Source: Anaerocolumna jejuensis DSM 15929 | GTDB lineage: Bacteria > Bacillota > Clostridia > Lachnospirales > Lachnospiraceae | Assembly: GCF_900142215.1 (NCBI RefSeq) | Contig: NZ_FRAC01000040.1 | Location: forward strand, 1 to 54,204 | Length of the DNA stretch: 54,204 nucleotides | Direction: 5' to 3' | Shown: positions 16,307-24,808 of the stretch, one piece after another | Position numbering within the stretch: the stretch's first letter is position 1 | Layout of the letters: every line of letters starts with the position of its first letter | Translations under genes and position numbers: made by a program | Notes under the pieces: generated by a model | Seen by the model: the letters and a program-made list of their open reading frames with translations, nothing else | Told to the model about the DNA's origin: nothing | Databases searched by the model: none

Positions 16307-17224
16307 ATGACATATGCGGATTCAGAGACCATTGTAATGAAAAACAATATTACAGAGGAAGATTACAAGGAGCTTTGCAGCCTGGAAAAGCTTTGTAAGG
16401 AAGAAAATATCAACCTGAAGCTGGAGCTGCCCTATAAGCTTTCCTTGTTAGAATCAAAGACAGGGGCTTTTCCCACCCCTTCCTGTATGAAGGAATATTT
16501 TTATTATTCCGGAAATGCGCTGGTATCCTATCTGGGTATTTGCAGCTTCGGAGGAAATATCTATGAAGTAAACGGACTGACCCATCCGGATTACCGGAAA
16601 AGGGGCTTATTTAAAAGGCTTTACCAGCATGCTGCAAAGGAATGCAAGAGTTTTGAAAAGAATAAGCTGCTGTTATTAACTGACGGCAATTCCTCCTCCG
16701 GCATTGGGTTTATTGAGTCTGTGGGCGGAGTTTATGCTTTTACCGAAAGCAGAATGACACTCTCCTCTGCGGATTACTCTAATTATCCTTTCGATAGGGA
16801 AAGTATTGGGAAAAAGGTCCTTTTAAGAGAAGCCTCTGCTAAGGACGCGGCATTAATCCATGAATATGACAGGGTGTTATACGCTGATGAGGAAGAAGAG
16901 GAGGCAGATACCCTGGACGAAAGAAGTCTTACCTCCATGCAGAATACCTATCTGATAGAAGGAAAGGGAATTACCCTTGGCAAGATACGTATTGAAATGC
17001 AGGAGGAGGAAGCCTTTATCTACGGCTTTGGCATCCTGCCGGAATACAGGGGCCAGGGCTATGGAAAGGCTGCTTTAAGAGAAGCTCTTCATATAATCTT
17101 TGAAAAAGGCTGCAAGGCAGCTGCATTGGATGTTGAAACGAAAAATGACAGAGCCTTAAGTATTTATACCGGAAATGGCTTTCATCCGGTATCTGCTATG
17201 AAATATTATGAGGTGTGCCTTTAA
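16307..17224 (+). CDS. Two-domain GNAT N-acetyltransferase
   Basis: This 305-residue protein carries two tandem GNAT folds. The N-terminal one has GLTHPDYRKRGLFKRLYQHA at about 92-111. The C-terminal one has the acetyl-CoA-binding motif GILPEYRGQGYGKAALREAL (about 244-263) and ends with the typical DRALSIYTGNGFHP. The double-domain arrangement resembles MshD-like enzymes, but the substrate cannot be predicted. It has its own plus-strand promoter and ends convergently with the iron-sulfur protein gene, overlapping by 4 nt. Together with tex it interrupts the polysaccharide genes and need not share their function. Confidence 0.85.
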   Translation: MTYADSETIVMKNNITEEDYKELCSLEKLCKEENINLKLELPYKLSLLESKTGAFPTPSCMKEYFYYSGNALVSYLGICSFGGNIYEVNGLTHPDYRKRGLFKRLYQHAAKECKSFEKNKLLLLTDGNSSSGIGFIESVGGVYAFTESRMTLSSADYSNYPFDRESIGKKVLLREASAKDAALIHEYDRVLYADEEEEEADTLDERSLTSMQNTYLIEGKGITLGKIRIEMQEEEAFIYGFGILPEYRGQGYGKAALREALHIIFEKGCKAAALDVETKNDRALSIYTGNGFHPVSAMKYYEVCL

Positions 17225-18402
17225 TCCTCCGCCAAATCTATTTCAGACTCACTGCAGAGCCTGCCATAAAATGAGCAGAACTTTTGATATATTCTGAAAC
17301 GAAAGATTCTATAAAGCTTAAAACGGAATATGATATCAATCAGGTGCATGAAAATCTTAAACTTAAGGTTTTCATGCATATTTCCTTTTTTCATTTTTAA
17401 CACCTGCATCTGGGTTTCAATTACCTCCTCTTCCCTTAAGCTCCGCACAATGTCAATTCTCTTTTCCTCCACCGCACCCTGGAATATAGGCAGCATAAGC
17501 TGATTCCGAATAATGACACAGGAATTTCCGTCTTTCTCGGAGTTCATCTCAGCCCTGTTCCAGAAATCACAAAAGCTGATATCCGCATTTTCGGCAAACT
17601 GGTCATGGCAATGTCTGCAAGCCGGGTTCTTAAATATTTGTGAGGTAAACATCCTTTCAAAGAGAGAGCCTTGATGGGGGAATTCCAGCACACTCTCTTT
17701 GCTTTTCAGGCTGTTTTTACCTGGCCAGCCCTCGCCACGGTAATACATGGCGGCTTTCGGCAGGTGCATATAACGCTTGTACTGTTCTGTGGCCTGGCAG
17801 CTCATTCCTCCGCTGCAGGCAATTCCAATCTTTATCACCTCCATAGGGTATATTCCTTCCATGCTTAAGGCGTTAATCTGGCAGGGAGTTCCTACCACTG
17901 CAATCCTGCCCTTATATTTCTTTACTTCTCTTAGCTTAGAAAGTACAGGGACCGAAACATATCTTGATGCAAAGTCCCGGGGCCTTTCCAATAATTCATG
18001 TATATTGTTTTCATTGATAACCACAGGCTCCGCCAAAACAGGTGAATACGGAGAGGCTGCCGTTACAATGGCAGCTTTTACAATTTTCTTCTCAATAAGA
18101 TATCTTATTAATTCGTTGATAACTCCGCCTGACGTACTTCCCCTTCTGATGTGCATATTGTTAGAATGTGCCAGAAGAAGATTTTCATAGCTTCCCATTA
18201 AGGTATTCTTCTTATCGTTATGAAAGGCAGGACAGTATTTGCAGCATTTACCACAGTCCACACAAAGGGATCTGCTTACTCGTGGAAAGTAAAAGCCCCT
18301 CTTTTTATTAAATACCATTGAAACAGCTTTTACAGGACACACAAAGCTGCACATGCCGCACTGGACACAGCGGCTGCTCTTTACCATATTTTCAATATTC
18401 AT
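17221..18402 (-). CDS. Iron-sulfur protein of the F420 hydrogenase beta-subunit family
   Basis: The protein begins with a 2x[4Fe-4S] ferredoxin domain (CVQCGMCSFVCPVKA and CVDCGKCCKYCPAF). The F420 hydrogenase/dehydrogenase beta-subunit N- and C-terminal regions follow, with TSGGVINELIRYLI, GTPCQINAL and CRHCHDQFAENADISFCDFW. Relatives in EPS clusters usually travel with polysaccharide pyruvyl transferases and flippases, as here, suggesting a redox step in sugar modification. The reaction is unknown. The ORF extends to 18495, but its first 27 codons are translated palindromic repeat, so the start is placed at an ATG near the domain edge (18402; 18414 is also possible). Neither ATG has an ideal Shine-Dalgarno. 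Confidence 0.82.
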   Translation of the reverse strand: MNIENMVKSSRCVQCGMCSFVCPVKAVSMVFNKKRGFYFPRVSRSLCVDCGKCCKYCPAFHNDKKNTLMGSYENLLLAHSNNMHIRRGSTSGGVINELIRYLIEKKIVKAAIVTAASPYSPVLAEPVVINENNIHELLERPRDFASRYVSVPVLSKLREVKKYKGRIAVVGTPCQINALSMEGIYPMEVIKIGIACSGGMSCQATEQYKRYMHLPKAAMYYRGEGWPGKNSLKSKESVLEFPHQGSLFERMFTSQIFKNPACRHCHDQFAENADISFCDFWNRAEMNSEKDGNSCVIIRNQLMLPIFQGAVEEKRIDIVRSLREEEVIETQMQVLKMKKGNMHENLKFKIFMHLIDIIFRFKLYRIFRFRIYQKFCSFYGRLCSESEIDLAED

Positions 18403-18411
18403 CTTAATACC

Positions 18412-18535
18412 CATGCCTTCTAAGGGTGCCGCAAGATCGGGCCTAGGATTTCGCGGGCACAATCTTGTGTGTGAAAATTGCTTTTTAATTTTCACTCAAT
18501 TACCCATGCTATAACAAGGTTGCTTGCGATAATGC
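18412..18535. repeat. Composite palindromic repeat, diverged copy
   Basis: CATGCCTTC at 18412 leads into hairpin 1 (18432-18467, CAAGATCGGGCC to GGGCACAATCTTG), hairpin 2 (18471-18495, arms GTGAAAATT and AATTTTCAC) and a decayed third module (from 18502, CCCATGCTATAACAAG with GCTTGCGATA). The module order is the same as at the window ends. It lies between the Wzx and iron-sulfur protein genes. Confidence 0.75.
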
Positions 18536-18549
18536 TCAAAATCAGCTTC

Positions 18550-20097
18550 TCACTCTTTTTGCAGCCTTTTTCTACTTTTTAATTTTTGCATATAAAATTT
18601 AATCTTAGCTGCCCCCTTACAGCCTTCCAGCATAAAAAATTCCCCAATATAGCCCAAGCCTCCGCAGATTACCGCCGCCAGTATAAGGTGGGACCACGAA
18701 TTAATCCGTATTAGGTATTTAAAAATCAGCATTCCCATAATAAGGACCGGTACTGTAATCCATGTTTTTATGGCACCGGGTATAAATTCTCTTTTCTGCA
18801 GTCCCAGGACATGGGCACAATAAAAGGAATTGAAAATAACATACCGCAGAACCATAATAACGGTGCTGGAGGTGACAATTGCATACACCCCCAGCCCGGT
18901 GAATTTTAAAAGCAGAAACACTGTGACTACATTTAACAGCCCGCAAAAAAAACTCACAAATACGGGAGCTTTTAATTTGTTGGTTACAACGCTCATTTGC
19001 GCCATTGTAGAGGTAGAGGCATCAAAAAAGCTTTGGATAACGGTAACCGTAGATAATGCGGTAATCATCCGGATCTGCCCGGCCGAATACCCTCCCAGCC
19101 ATAACGTATAGAAGTCACCTGAAAAGACCAAAAAACCCGATAGCGGAACAAACAGTATCAAAGCCATGCTTTTAATGGAGGCTTTGGTAGATTCCCTGAG
19201 TTCCTCCATTTTCCCAACTGCAAATAGAGTTATGAACACCGGACTGAATATGGGGGCTATGGTATTTATAATACTGGAAAAGTAGTTTGGAAAGGTCCTT
19301 GCAACAGACAGCAGCCCCATATCATAGGAGCCAAGCATCAGATTTGCTACCAGCAAGTCAAGCCCGCGCATTAATATGGCACTTAGACTTGTAAATGCCA
19401 TCCAGCCTCCTGATTTGACCAGCTCAAGAATCATGCTCCAGGATGCCTTATGGATATTCACATGGATTTCCGGCATGATTTTCCGGGTAATATTAATATT
19501 CAGGACCGCCACCACAACTGCCGCAATCAGTGCCGCAGCACTCACCCAGTAAATGCGGATCTGAAATAAATTTAAGAATATAACAATAAATAGGAACCTT
19601 ACCAGGCTCTGTATAATATTTCTTGAACCCTGTATATCCAACCGGTTCTTTACATAGGCGGCCGTTGTAAATATGGATGTTATAACTCCGAGAATATAGG
19701 CGAGGAAGGTAATCAGAAAGGTGATTTTTACATCCAGGATTAAATCCTTCGGGACATTGATTATCCTGTCTATGTTTGGAACCACGATTGCAGCGGCTAA
19801 GGAAAACAGCCCGGCCAGGCAGAAATCTGCCGCAAGGATGCTGTTAAAATATTGTTCTCCGCGTTCAACATTATTACGGGCCATTTCAAAGGATATAAAC
19901 CTTGCAACAACCGAATTAAATATTGCCGTTATAATGGAAATATACGTCACAAAGTCGTTTGCCAGCCCAATAAAGCCGTAGGCCTCGGTACCTAATGCAC
20001 GGATGAGTACAGGAGCGGTATAGAAGCCTATCATTATTTGTACGGCAAAGGCGATTATGTTCACTACTATGTTGATATTGGTCTGCTTCTTATTCAT
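18550..20097 (-). CDS. Polysaccharide flippase (Wzx-like, MOP superfamily)
   Basis: This 515-residue integral membrane protein has about 12-14 hydrophobic helices across its length. The N-terminal segment (GFYTAPVLIRALGTEAYGFIGLA, about 22-44) is typical of Wzx/RfbX proteins. It would flip the undecaprenyl-linked repeat unit to the outer face of the membrane for polymerisation. It is the penultimate gene of the assembly operon, between the pyruvyl transferase and the iron-sulfur protein. AGAAGGA precedes the ATG. Confidence 0.9.
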   Translation of the reverse strand: MNKKQTNINIVVNIIAFAVQIMIGFYTAPVLIRALGTEAYGFIGLANDFVTYISIITAIFNSVVARFISFEMARNNVERGEQYFNSILAADFCLAGLFSLAAAIVVPNIDRIINVPKDLILDVKITFLITFLAYILGVITSIFTTAAYVKNRLDIQGSRNIIQSLVRFLFIVIFLNLFQIRIYWVSAAALIAAVVVAVLNINITRKIMPEIHVNIHKASWSMILELVKSGGWMAFTSLSAILMRGLDLLVANLMLGSYDMGLLSVARTFPNYFSSIINTIAPIFSPVFITLFAVGKMEELRESTKASIKSMALILFVPLSGFLVFSGDFYTLWLGGYSAGQIRMITALSTVTVIQSFFDASTSTMAQMSVVTNKLKAPVFVSFFCGLLNVVTVFLLLKFTGLGVYAIVTSSTVIMVLRYVIFNSFYCAHVLGLQKREFIPGAIKTWITVPVLIMGMLIFKYLIRINSWSHLILAAVICGGLGYIGEFFMLEGCKGAAKIKFYMQKLKSRKRLQKE

Positions 20098-20115
20098 TCT
20101 TAAATTATCCTTCTG

Positions 20116-21333
20116 TTATAAGCCCATTTTCTGAATCACTTCAGAAACCAATTGTGTCGTTTCATAGGACTGTTCCCGAAAGCGCGGAATCTTTTCCGCC
20201 AATGCTTTTTTATATACCGGATAATCTGCCTGCAGCTTTGTAAAAAGCTCTTCCAGCTTTTCAAAGGAAAGCTTCCGGATATCTATACAGTATTCTTCCA
20301 ATCCTGATTTTTTCATAAAGCCAAGCATTTTCTGCTCATAGGAAACCGATAGAAAGGGGGTTCCCATTTTTGCGGAAAATATATTGGAATGATACCGCAT
20401 CCCGACAATTGCATATAATCTGGATATCAGGTACTGCTGAAAGTAGCAGTCATACTTTTCCGGCAGGACATAGCAGTTCTCTCTTGCAAAGCCGCTCATA
20501 TAACCGGAGTCATTTGCCCTCCCAAAAAGCTGGGGAATAAATATTATCCCAAATCCTTCTCTTATGAGCTTATCAATAAAAGGGTCAAATGCCGCTGTTA
20601 TTGTATCCGATAAATTCTCCCTGCAATAGTTTTTATGCCATTTCAAATCCGTTATGGTTATTCCGATTATTCGTTCATGGCTGTCTAAAAAGTTCTTAAG
20701 TGATATATCCTGCTCTAGCAGCTGCTGGTTTTCCTGCATATCGATTCTGTGCTGAAAAGCAGAGTCCAGGGTAACTGTCGCCTCATTTTTTATATGTAAG
20801 CTCTCAAGAAATCCTTTGGATACCTCCTCTCTTAAGCAGATCAGCGATGCCCCTGTCAGAATTTTCTTGATTTTTCTTTTATTCTTCGTGAACGGTCCCA
20901 TGGAAGGTGCAAAAAATACATATGGCTTTTTCATATGTCTGATTAACAGCAATTGGTCAAGGAGGAATTTCACATCATAATAATCTCCCAGCATAGGCCC
21001 TCCGGGGGCATAGACAGCCATATCGGACCAGTTTACAGCCTCTATAAAATCCCTGAAATTATTCCGTTCATTTTTATTCATCAGATTCATTCTGCCTTTA
21101 CTATACAGGGATAAATAATATGGCAGCAGCTTTAATTTATTTCGCCCATAAGGGTATGAAAAATTACGGACCTGTTTGATATCATCATAGTTAAAATCAC
21201 ACAGCTCTCCATTGTTGACATGAATTCTCATGCTGCTGTCGGGATATAAATTGCGGAATTCGTCAATCATTGCCCGTATTGCCGATTCGTCTCCCCTGTT
21301 ATACCAATTAGCTCCATAGATAAGTACATTCAT
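20116..21333 (-). CDS. Polysaccharide pyruvyl transferase family protein
   Basis: This 405-residue protein of the polysaccharide pyruvyl transferase family (PF04230) starts MNVLIYGANWYNRGDESAI. It has APGGPMLGDYYD near the middle and the conserved GMRYHSNIFSAKMGTPFLSVSYEQKM block (about residues 325-350) toward the C-terminus. It probably adds a ketal pyruvate to an EPS sugar. The ATG at 21333 has GGAGGATTAAA just upstream. The longer ORF to 21378 reads through a palindromic repeat and is rejected. The stop lies 18 nt upstream of the wzx start. Confidence 0.86.
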   Translation of the reverse strand: MNVLIYGANWYNRGDESAIRAMIDEFRNLYPDSSMRIHVNNGELCDFNYDDIKQVRNFSYPYGRNKLKLLPYYLSLYSKGRMNLMNKNERNNFRDFIEAVNWSDMAVYAPGGPMLGDYYDVKFLLDQLLLIRHMKKPYVFFAPSMGPFTKNKRKIKKILTGASLICLREEVSKGFLESLHIKNEATVTLDSAFQHRIDMQENQQLLEQDISLKNFLDSHERIIGITITDLKWHKNYCRENLSDTITAAFDPFIDKLIREGFGIIFIPQLFGRANDSGYMSGFARENCYVLPEKYDCYFQQYLISRLYAIVGMRYHSNIFSAKMGTPFLSVSYEQKMLGFMKKSGLEEYCIDIRKLSFEKLEELFTKLQADYPVYKKALAEKIPRFREQSYETTQLVSEVIQKMGL

Positions 21334-21341
21334 TTTAATCC

Positions 21342-21378
21342 TCCATGCATACTGCAAGTTTACTTGCACAACTGCCAA
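21342..21378. repeat. Copy of the ATGCATATCACAAG repeat module
   Basis: CCATGCATACTGCAAGTTTACTTGCACAACTGCC (read as two halves, 21342-21360 and 21361-21375) is a diverged palindromic copy with CAAGT/ACTTG arms. It lies between the polymerase and pyruvyl transferase genes, next to the latter's ribosome binding site. Confidence 0.5.
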
Positions 21379-21485
21379 ATAGATTGTAAAAGTTAATTTC
21401 TATACTGGCTATACTGGCTCCAATTGTATGCCACATCTGCTTACAGATGCGGCAATGCCATAAATAAAAAAAATGCACTGCCTTT

Positions 21486-22754
21486 TCAAGCCACTTCTTT
21501 TCGTAAGGCCGGCTTGTTTCTCGCATATTCAAAAACAGCCAGGCTGAAGGGCAGTAAGAGAATTCTTTGGGAATCTGTCATAATTAAGGTTGTTGATGTC
21601 CCGGCTATGTAAATAAAAAATGCAATAAGAAAGCTGTTGTCAATTCTTTTGCTCCTGTCGGCAAGATATCCTATCACCTGCTTTCCCCAGCGCAGTAACG
21701 GCCAGATATAGAAAGCAATACATAATAAGCCAGTATTGGCAAGCAGCCCCAGAAATCCCACATCGGAATAATTGAATATCCCCTGGTTTCCCCGTAATAT
21801 AGTAAGATAGACCTTGCTGTTAATAAACCCCTGGCCAAATAGGGGGCTTTTTAAAAATGCCTCCCAGTAATAGGTTGTGGCAAGCATCCTTGCCTTTGTG
21901 CCATTTCCATAGACTTCATTGTCCACCGAAAAGGACTGCTGCATGGTATCTATGATATTCATTTGATCCAATACGACGAAGCAAGCGGCAATCAGTATCA
22001 GGGAGCGTAATGTCTTTAACGGGGTATTCGTATGGAGCATAATAATAACCGCAATGCAGATACCAATAATCACATTATAGGCTCTGGTCTGCTGGACCAT
22101 TATGAGACAGTAGGCTCCTAATGCCAGTTGTATAACATACCAGCCCTTCTTCTTTGCTCTCCCGGAATAAAGAGCATTAAAATTATAAACTATCATTAAA
22201 TTACCTATGCTATTCAGGGATATTCTGATACTGTCATTTCTGATATTTTCATCGATATGCAGGAACAGCCTGCCGGATTTTAAATAGATAATACTTTGAA
22301 AAATAAGGATGCAATACCATACAAAGGTCACCTTGTTCATCCAGACAAATATTCTCTCCGAACCGCCTTGTTTTCTGAGAAGGCCGTATAAGGGCAATGC
22401 CAAAGGCACAATCAGAAAATGCGTGCCTGCTAAAACGGTTTGTGTGAGGTTCTGCTGAGGATACTTAAAATAAGTAAAGATGTATAAGGAAACCGTTGAT
22501 AAAACAGCACATAATACGTATTTATCCAGAAACCTGCTGCCGGTAATCTCCCGTTTTGCAGCTGCATCCATAAATAGAAACAGAATAATAGCGATAGCAG
22601 CAAGAAGGGTCTTCTCGTATGCTCCCCAAACTCTGTTCAAACTGCCTGTGATCGCTACAAGGCCAAATGCACGTATATCCAATACCATAAGTAAAATAAC
22701 AGTTGCTGTTACAATACTCCAGCAGCTGACTCTTGTCGGATTCCCCACCTTCAT
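21486..22754 (-). CDS. O-antigen ligase/polymerase-like membrane protein (Wzy)
   Basis: This 422-residue integral membrane protein has about ten to twelve hydrophobic helices and a large extracytoplasmic loop in the C-terminal half (about 270-325), the usual Wzy/WaaL layout. It would polymerise EPS repeat units on the outer face of the membrane. Sequence conservation in this family is low, so the assignment rests on topology and neighbours. The ATG at 22754 overlaps the stop of the upstream glycosyltransferase gene as ATGA, and its Shine-Dalgarno (GGAGGAAGG) lies within that gene's end. Confidence 0.78.
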   Translation of the reverse strand: MKVGNPTRVSCWSIVTATVILLMVLDIRAFGLVAITGSLNRVWGAYEKTLLAAIAIILFLFMDAAAKREITGSRFLDKYVLCAVLSTVSLYIFTYFKYPQQNLTQTVLAGTHFLIVPLALPLYGLLRKQGGSERIFVWMNKVTFVWYCILIFQSIIYLKSGRLFLHIDENIRNDSIRISLNSIGNLMIVYNFNALYSGRAKKKGWYVIQLALGAYCLIMVQQTRAYNVIIGICIAVIIMLHTNTPLKTLRSLILIAACFVVLDQMNIIDTMQQSFSVDNEVYGNGTKARMLATTYYWEAFLKSPLFGQGFINSKVYLTILRGNQGIFNYSDVGFLGLLANTGLLCIAFYIWPLLRWGKQVIGYLADRSKRIDNSFLIAFFIYIAGTSTTLIMTDSQRILLLPFSLAVFEYARNKPALRKEVA

Positions 22755-23653
22755 GAAACCTTCCTCCAATGTCCGTAACTTCCCTTATGCCCTAAAACAA
22801 AATCCCTCCAAGCCATAATTTCTGCTTTTATTGGAATTCTCCCCCGTATAACAGATTTCATATCCAGATACAGCCTTCTGAACATTGCTCTGTACCGCTT
22901 TTTTCTGCCTCTGAACCTGGTAAGGTAATATAAATAATTCCTTGTATTATAATAGTGGTAGAGAAAGCTCCCTTTCTTTGTGGATCTGCTTTCCTTATGA
23001 TAAATTACTGCCTCCGGGATATAAAGAATCCGGTATCCGCCATTTATAATCCTTTCGCAATAATCCGCATCTTCATAATAGAGGAAATAGTCTTCATTCA
23101 TCTCACCGATTTTTTCAAAGGTTTCCAGGGAAATTAACCAGAGACAGGCTGTGGAAAAGCTTAGGTCCTTTCGAACAGAATACTTTGGCCCGTCTTTTTC
23201 TCCGATTCCTTCTATTTTCATTTCACAGCTCTTGCTGTCATAATAGCTGCCGCCAAACCATAAGGTATCCGGCTCATCATAATAGCATATCTTGCAGGTT
23301 GCTATTCCCACCTGCTTTTCTTTTTCACAGGTATCAATGAGGATATTCAGAAAGTCCTCTTTTACAACCGTATCATTATTCAGGATGAGAATATATTTTG
23401 GCCCATACTCTTTTGCATGCCGGACTCCCAGGTTATTGGCACCGGCAAAGCCAATATTCTTCCCGGACCTAATGAACCGGGCATTCTTAAGGATATATTC
23501 CATATCCGTTTTATCCGGGACTTTTGCCGAAGCATTGTCCACAACAATAATCTTTATATTTTTATAGCGGCACTTAAGAAGACTTCTTATACATTCCGCC
23601 GTATCCTGATAGCCATTATAATTTACCAAAACCACACACACCAATGCTTCCAT
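22751..23653 (-). CDS. Glycosyltransferase family 2 (rhamnosyltransferase-like)
   Basis: This 300-residue GT-A fold enzyme has VLVNYNGYQDTAECIRSLL at about 8-26, VVDNAS at about 37-42, and the DxD-type motif ILNNDTVV (about 91-98). Later it has an acidic DYFLYYEDADYCERI block (about 189-203). It most resembles rhamnosyltransferase-type GT2 proteins of O-antigen and EPS loci. It would add one sugar of the repeat unit on the cytoplasmic face. Donor and linkage are not predictable. It is translationally coupled to wzy by an ATGA overlap. Confidence 0.88.
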   Translation of the reverse strand: MEALVCVVLVNYNGYQDTAECIRSLLKCRYKNIKIIVVDNASAKVPDKTDMEYILKNARFIRSGKNIGFAGANNLGVRHAKEYGPKYILILNNDTVVKEDFLNILIDTCEKEKQVGIATCKICYYDEPDTLWFGGSYYDSKSCEMKIEGIGEKDGPKYSVRKDLSFSTACLWLISLETFEKIGEMNEDYFLYYEDADYCERIINGGYRILYIPEAVIYHKESRSTKKGSFLYHYYNTRNYLYYLTRFRGRKKRYRAMFRRLYLDMKSVIRGRIPIKAEIMAWRDFVLGHKGSYGHWRKVS

Positions 23654-23661
23654 CCGATCCC

Positions 23662-24747
23662 TCAGCTTCCGTACACGTTGACCAGCCGGCCTGCCATATT
23701 TTCAATTGAGAACCGGCACCTGGCATTTAGGGCTATTTCATCTACCTGATAGCTGTCTATGTGTTCAATAACATATTTTAAGCTTGCAGCAAGCTCCTTT
23801 TCATCTCCGGGAGAAAATAGCCTGCCGACCATATCGGAATCAATAACCTCATTGAGCCCTGCAATATTACTGGCAACACAGGGAATTCCCATTCCCATGG
23901 CCTCAACAGCAGCAATTCCAAATCCCTCGAATCTGGAAGCCATTACGAATATGTCCGTCTGTTCCAACAGGTCCGGTATATTATCCACATTGCCCAGTAT
24001 TTTAACTTCCTCCTCCAAGCCCCATTCCTTACAAAGGTCCTGCATTCTTTTCATAGCATCCGGGTCATCAGGAACAGGACCGCCGGCAAGATTGACCCTT
24101 AACCTATACCCTTCCTGTTTTAATAGGGATACTGCCTTTATTAAGATGTCCTGCCCTTTTTTAGCCGGATACAGTCTTGCCGCATTTGTAATTGCTACAA
24201 GGTCCCCTTCCTTTCTATTATAGTTCTCTCTTATATCAAATCTCGAGAAATCCACGCCATTGTATATCCTGACAATCTTTGTTTCCTTTATTCCGTTCTT
24301 AGCAATATCTTCCTTCACCGCATCTGAAATTGCCACCAGCTTTCTGCAGACCAGACCCGCAAGCAGCTTATTTTTTTTGGAAAGCTCCGTAAAAAGATAG
24401 GTATCATGCACCGTGTAATATATTTTCAATCCCGGATTCATTAGCTTTACAAGCATATAAAAACTTAAGAGAACTCCCTGGTGAATATGCATTATTTCAA
24501 TTTTGTTATGGCGGATTACCTTATTTAGCTGCAGCAGATAATGAATTTTGCGGAAATTGTTATACCTTTTTAAAAAAATAAGCTGAACCTGGGGGCTGAA
24601 CTGGGCAACCAGTTCCCTGGAATATTCATTGGATATAATGCATACATAGGAATTCTGCCCCTGCCTGGCAAGCTGATTTGCCACATCCACTGCCAGCCTT
24701 TCAACGCCTCCGGGATGAAAGTCAAACAAAATATTTAAAATATTCAT
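23662..24747 (-). CDS. Glycosyltransferase family 4
   Basis: This 361-residue GT-B enzyme begins with ILFDFHPGGVERLAVDVANQLA (at about 6-27). Its C-terminal donor-binding domain contains GRLFSPGDEKELA and the E-x7-E-like motif ASRFEGFGIAAVEAMGMGIP (about 282-301). The ATG at 24747 is chosen because GAAAGGAGTCAGG immediately precedes it. The stop is 8 nt from the GT2 start, so the two genes are co-translated or nearly so. It adds one sugar of the EPS unit; specificity is unknown. Confidence 0.87.
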   Translation of the reverse strand: MNILNILFDFHPGGVERLAVDVANQLARQGQNSYVCIISNEYSRELVAQFSPQVQLIFLKRYNNFRKIHYLLQLNKVIRHNKIEIMHIHQGVLLSFYMLVKLMNPGLKIYYTVHDTYLFTELSKKNKLLAGLVCRKLVAISDAVKEDIAKNGIKETKIVRIYNGVDFSRFDIRENYNRKEGDLVAITNAARLYPAKKGQDILIKAVSLLKQEGYRLRVNLAGGPVPDDPDAMKRMQDLCKEWGLEEEVKILGNVDNIPDLLEQTDIFVMASRFEGFGIAAVEAMGMGIPCVASNIAGLNEVIDSDMVGRLFSPGDEKELAASLKYVIEHIDSYQVDEIALNARCRFSIENMAGRLVNVYGS

Positions 24748-24808
24748 CCTGACTCCTTTCGTGATTATCAAGTAATCCAAATCATCTTTACCCTATATAA
24801 TTTGAATT

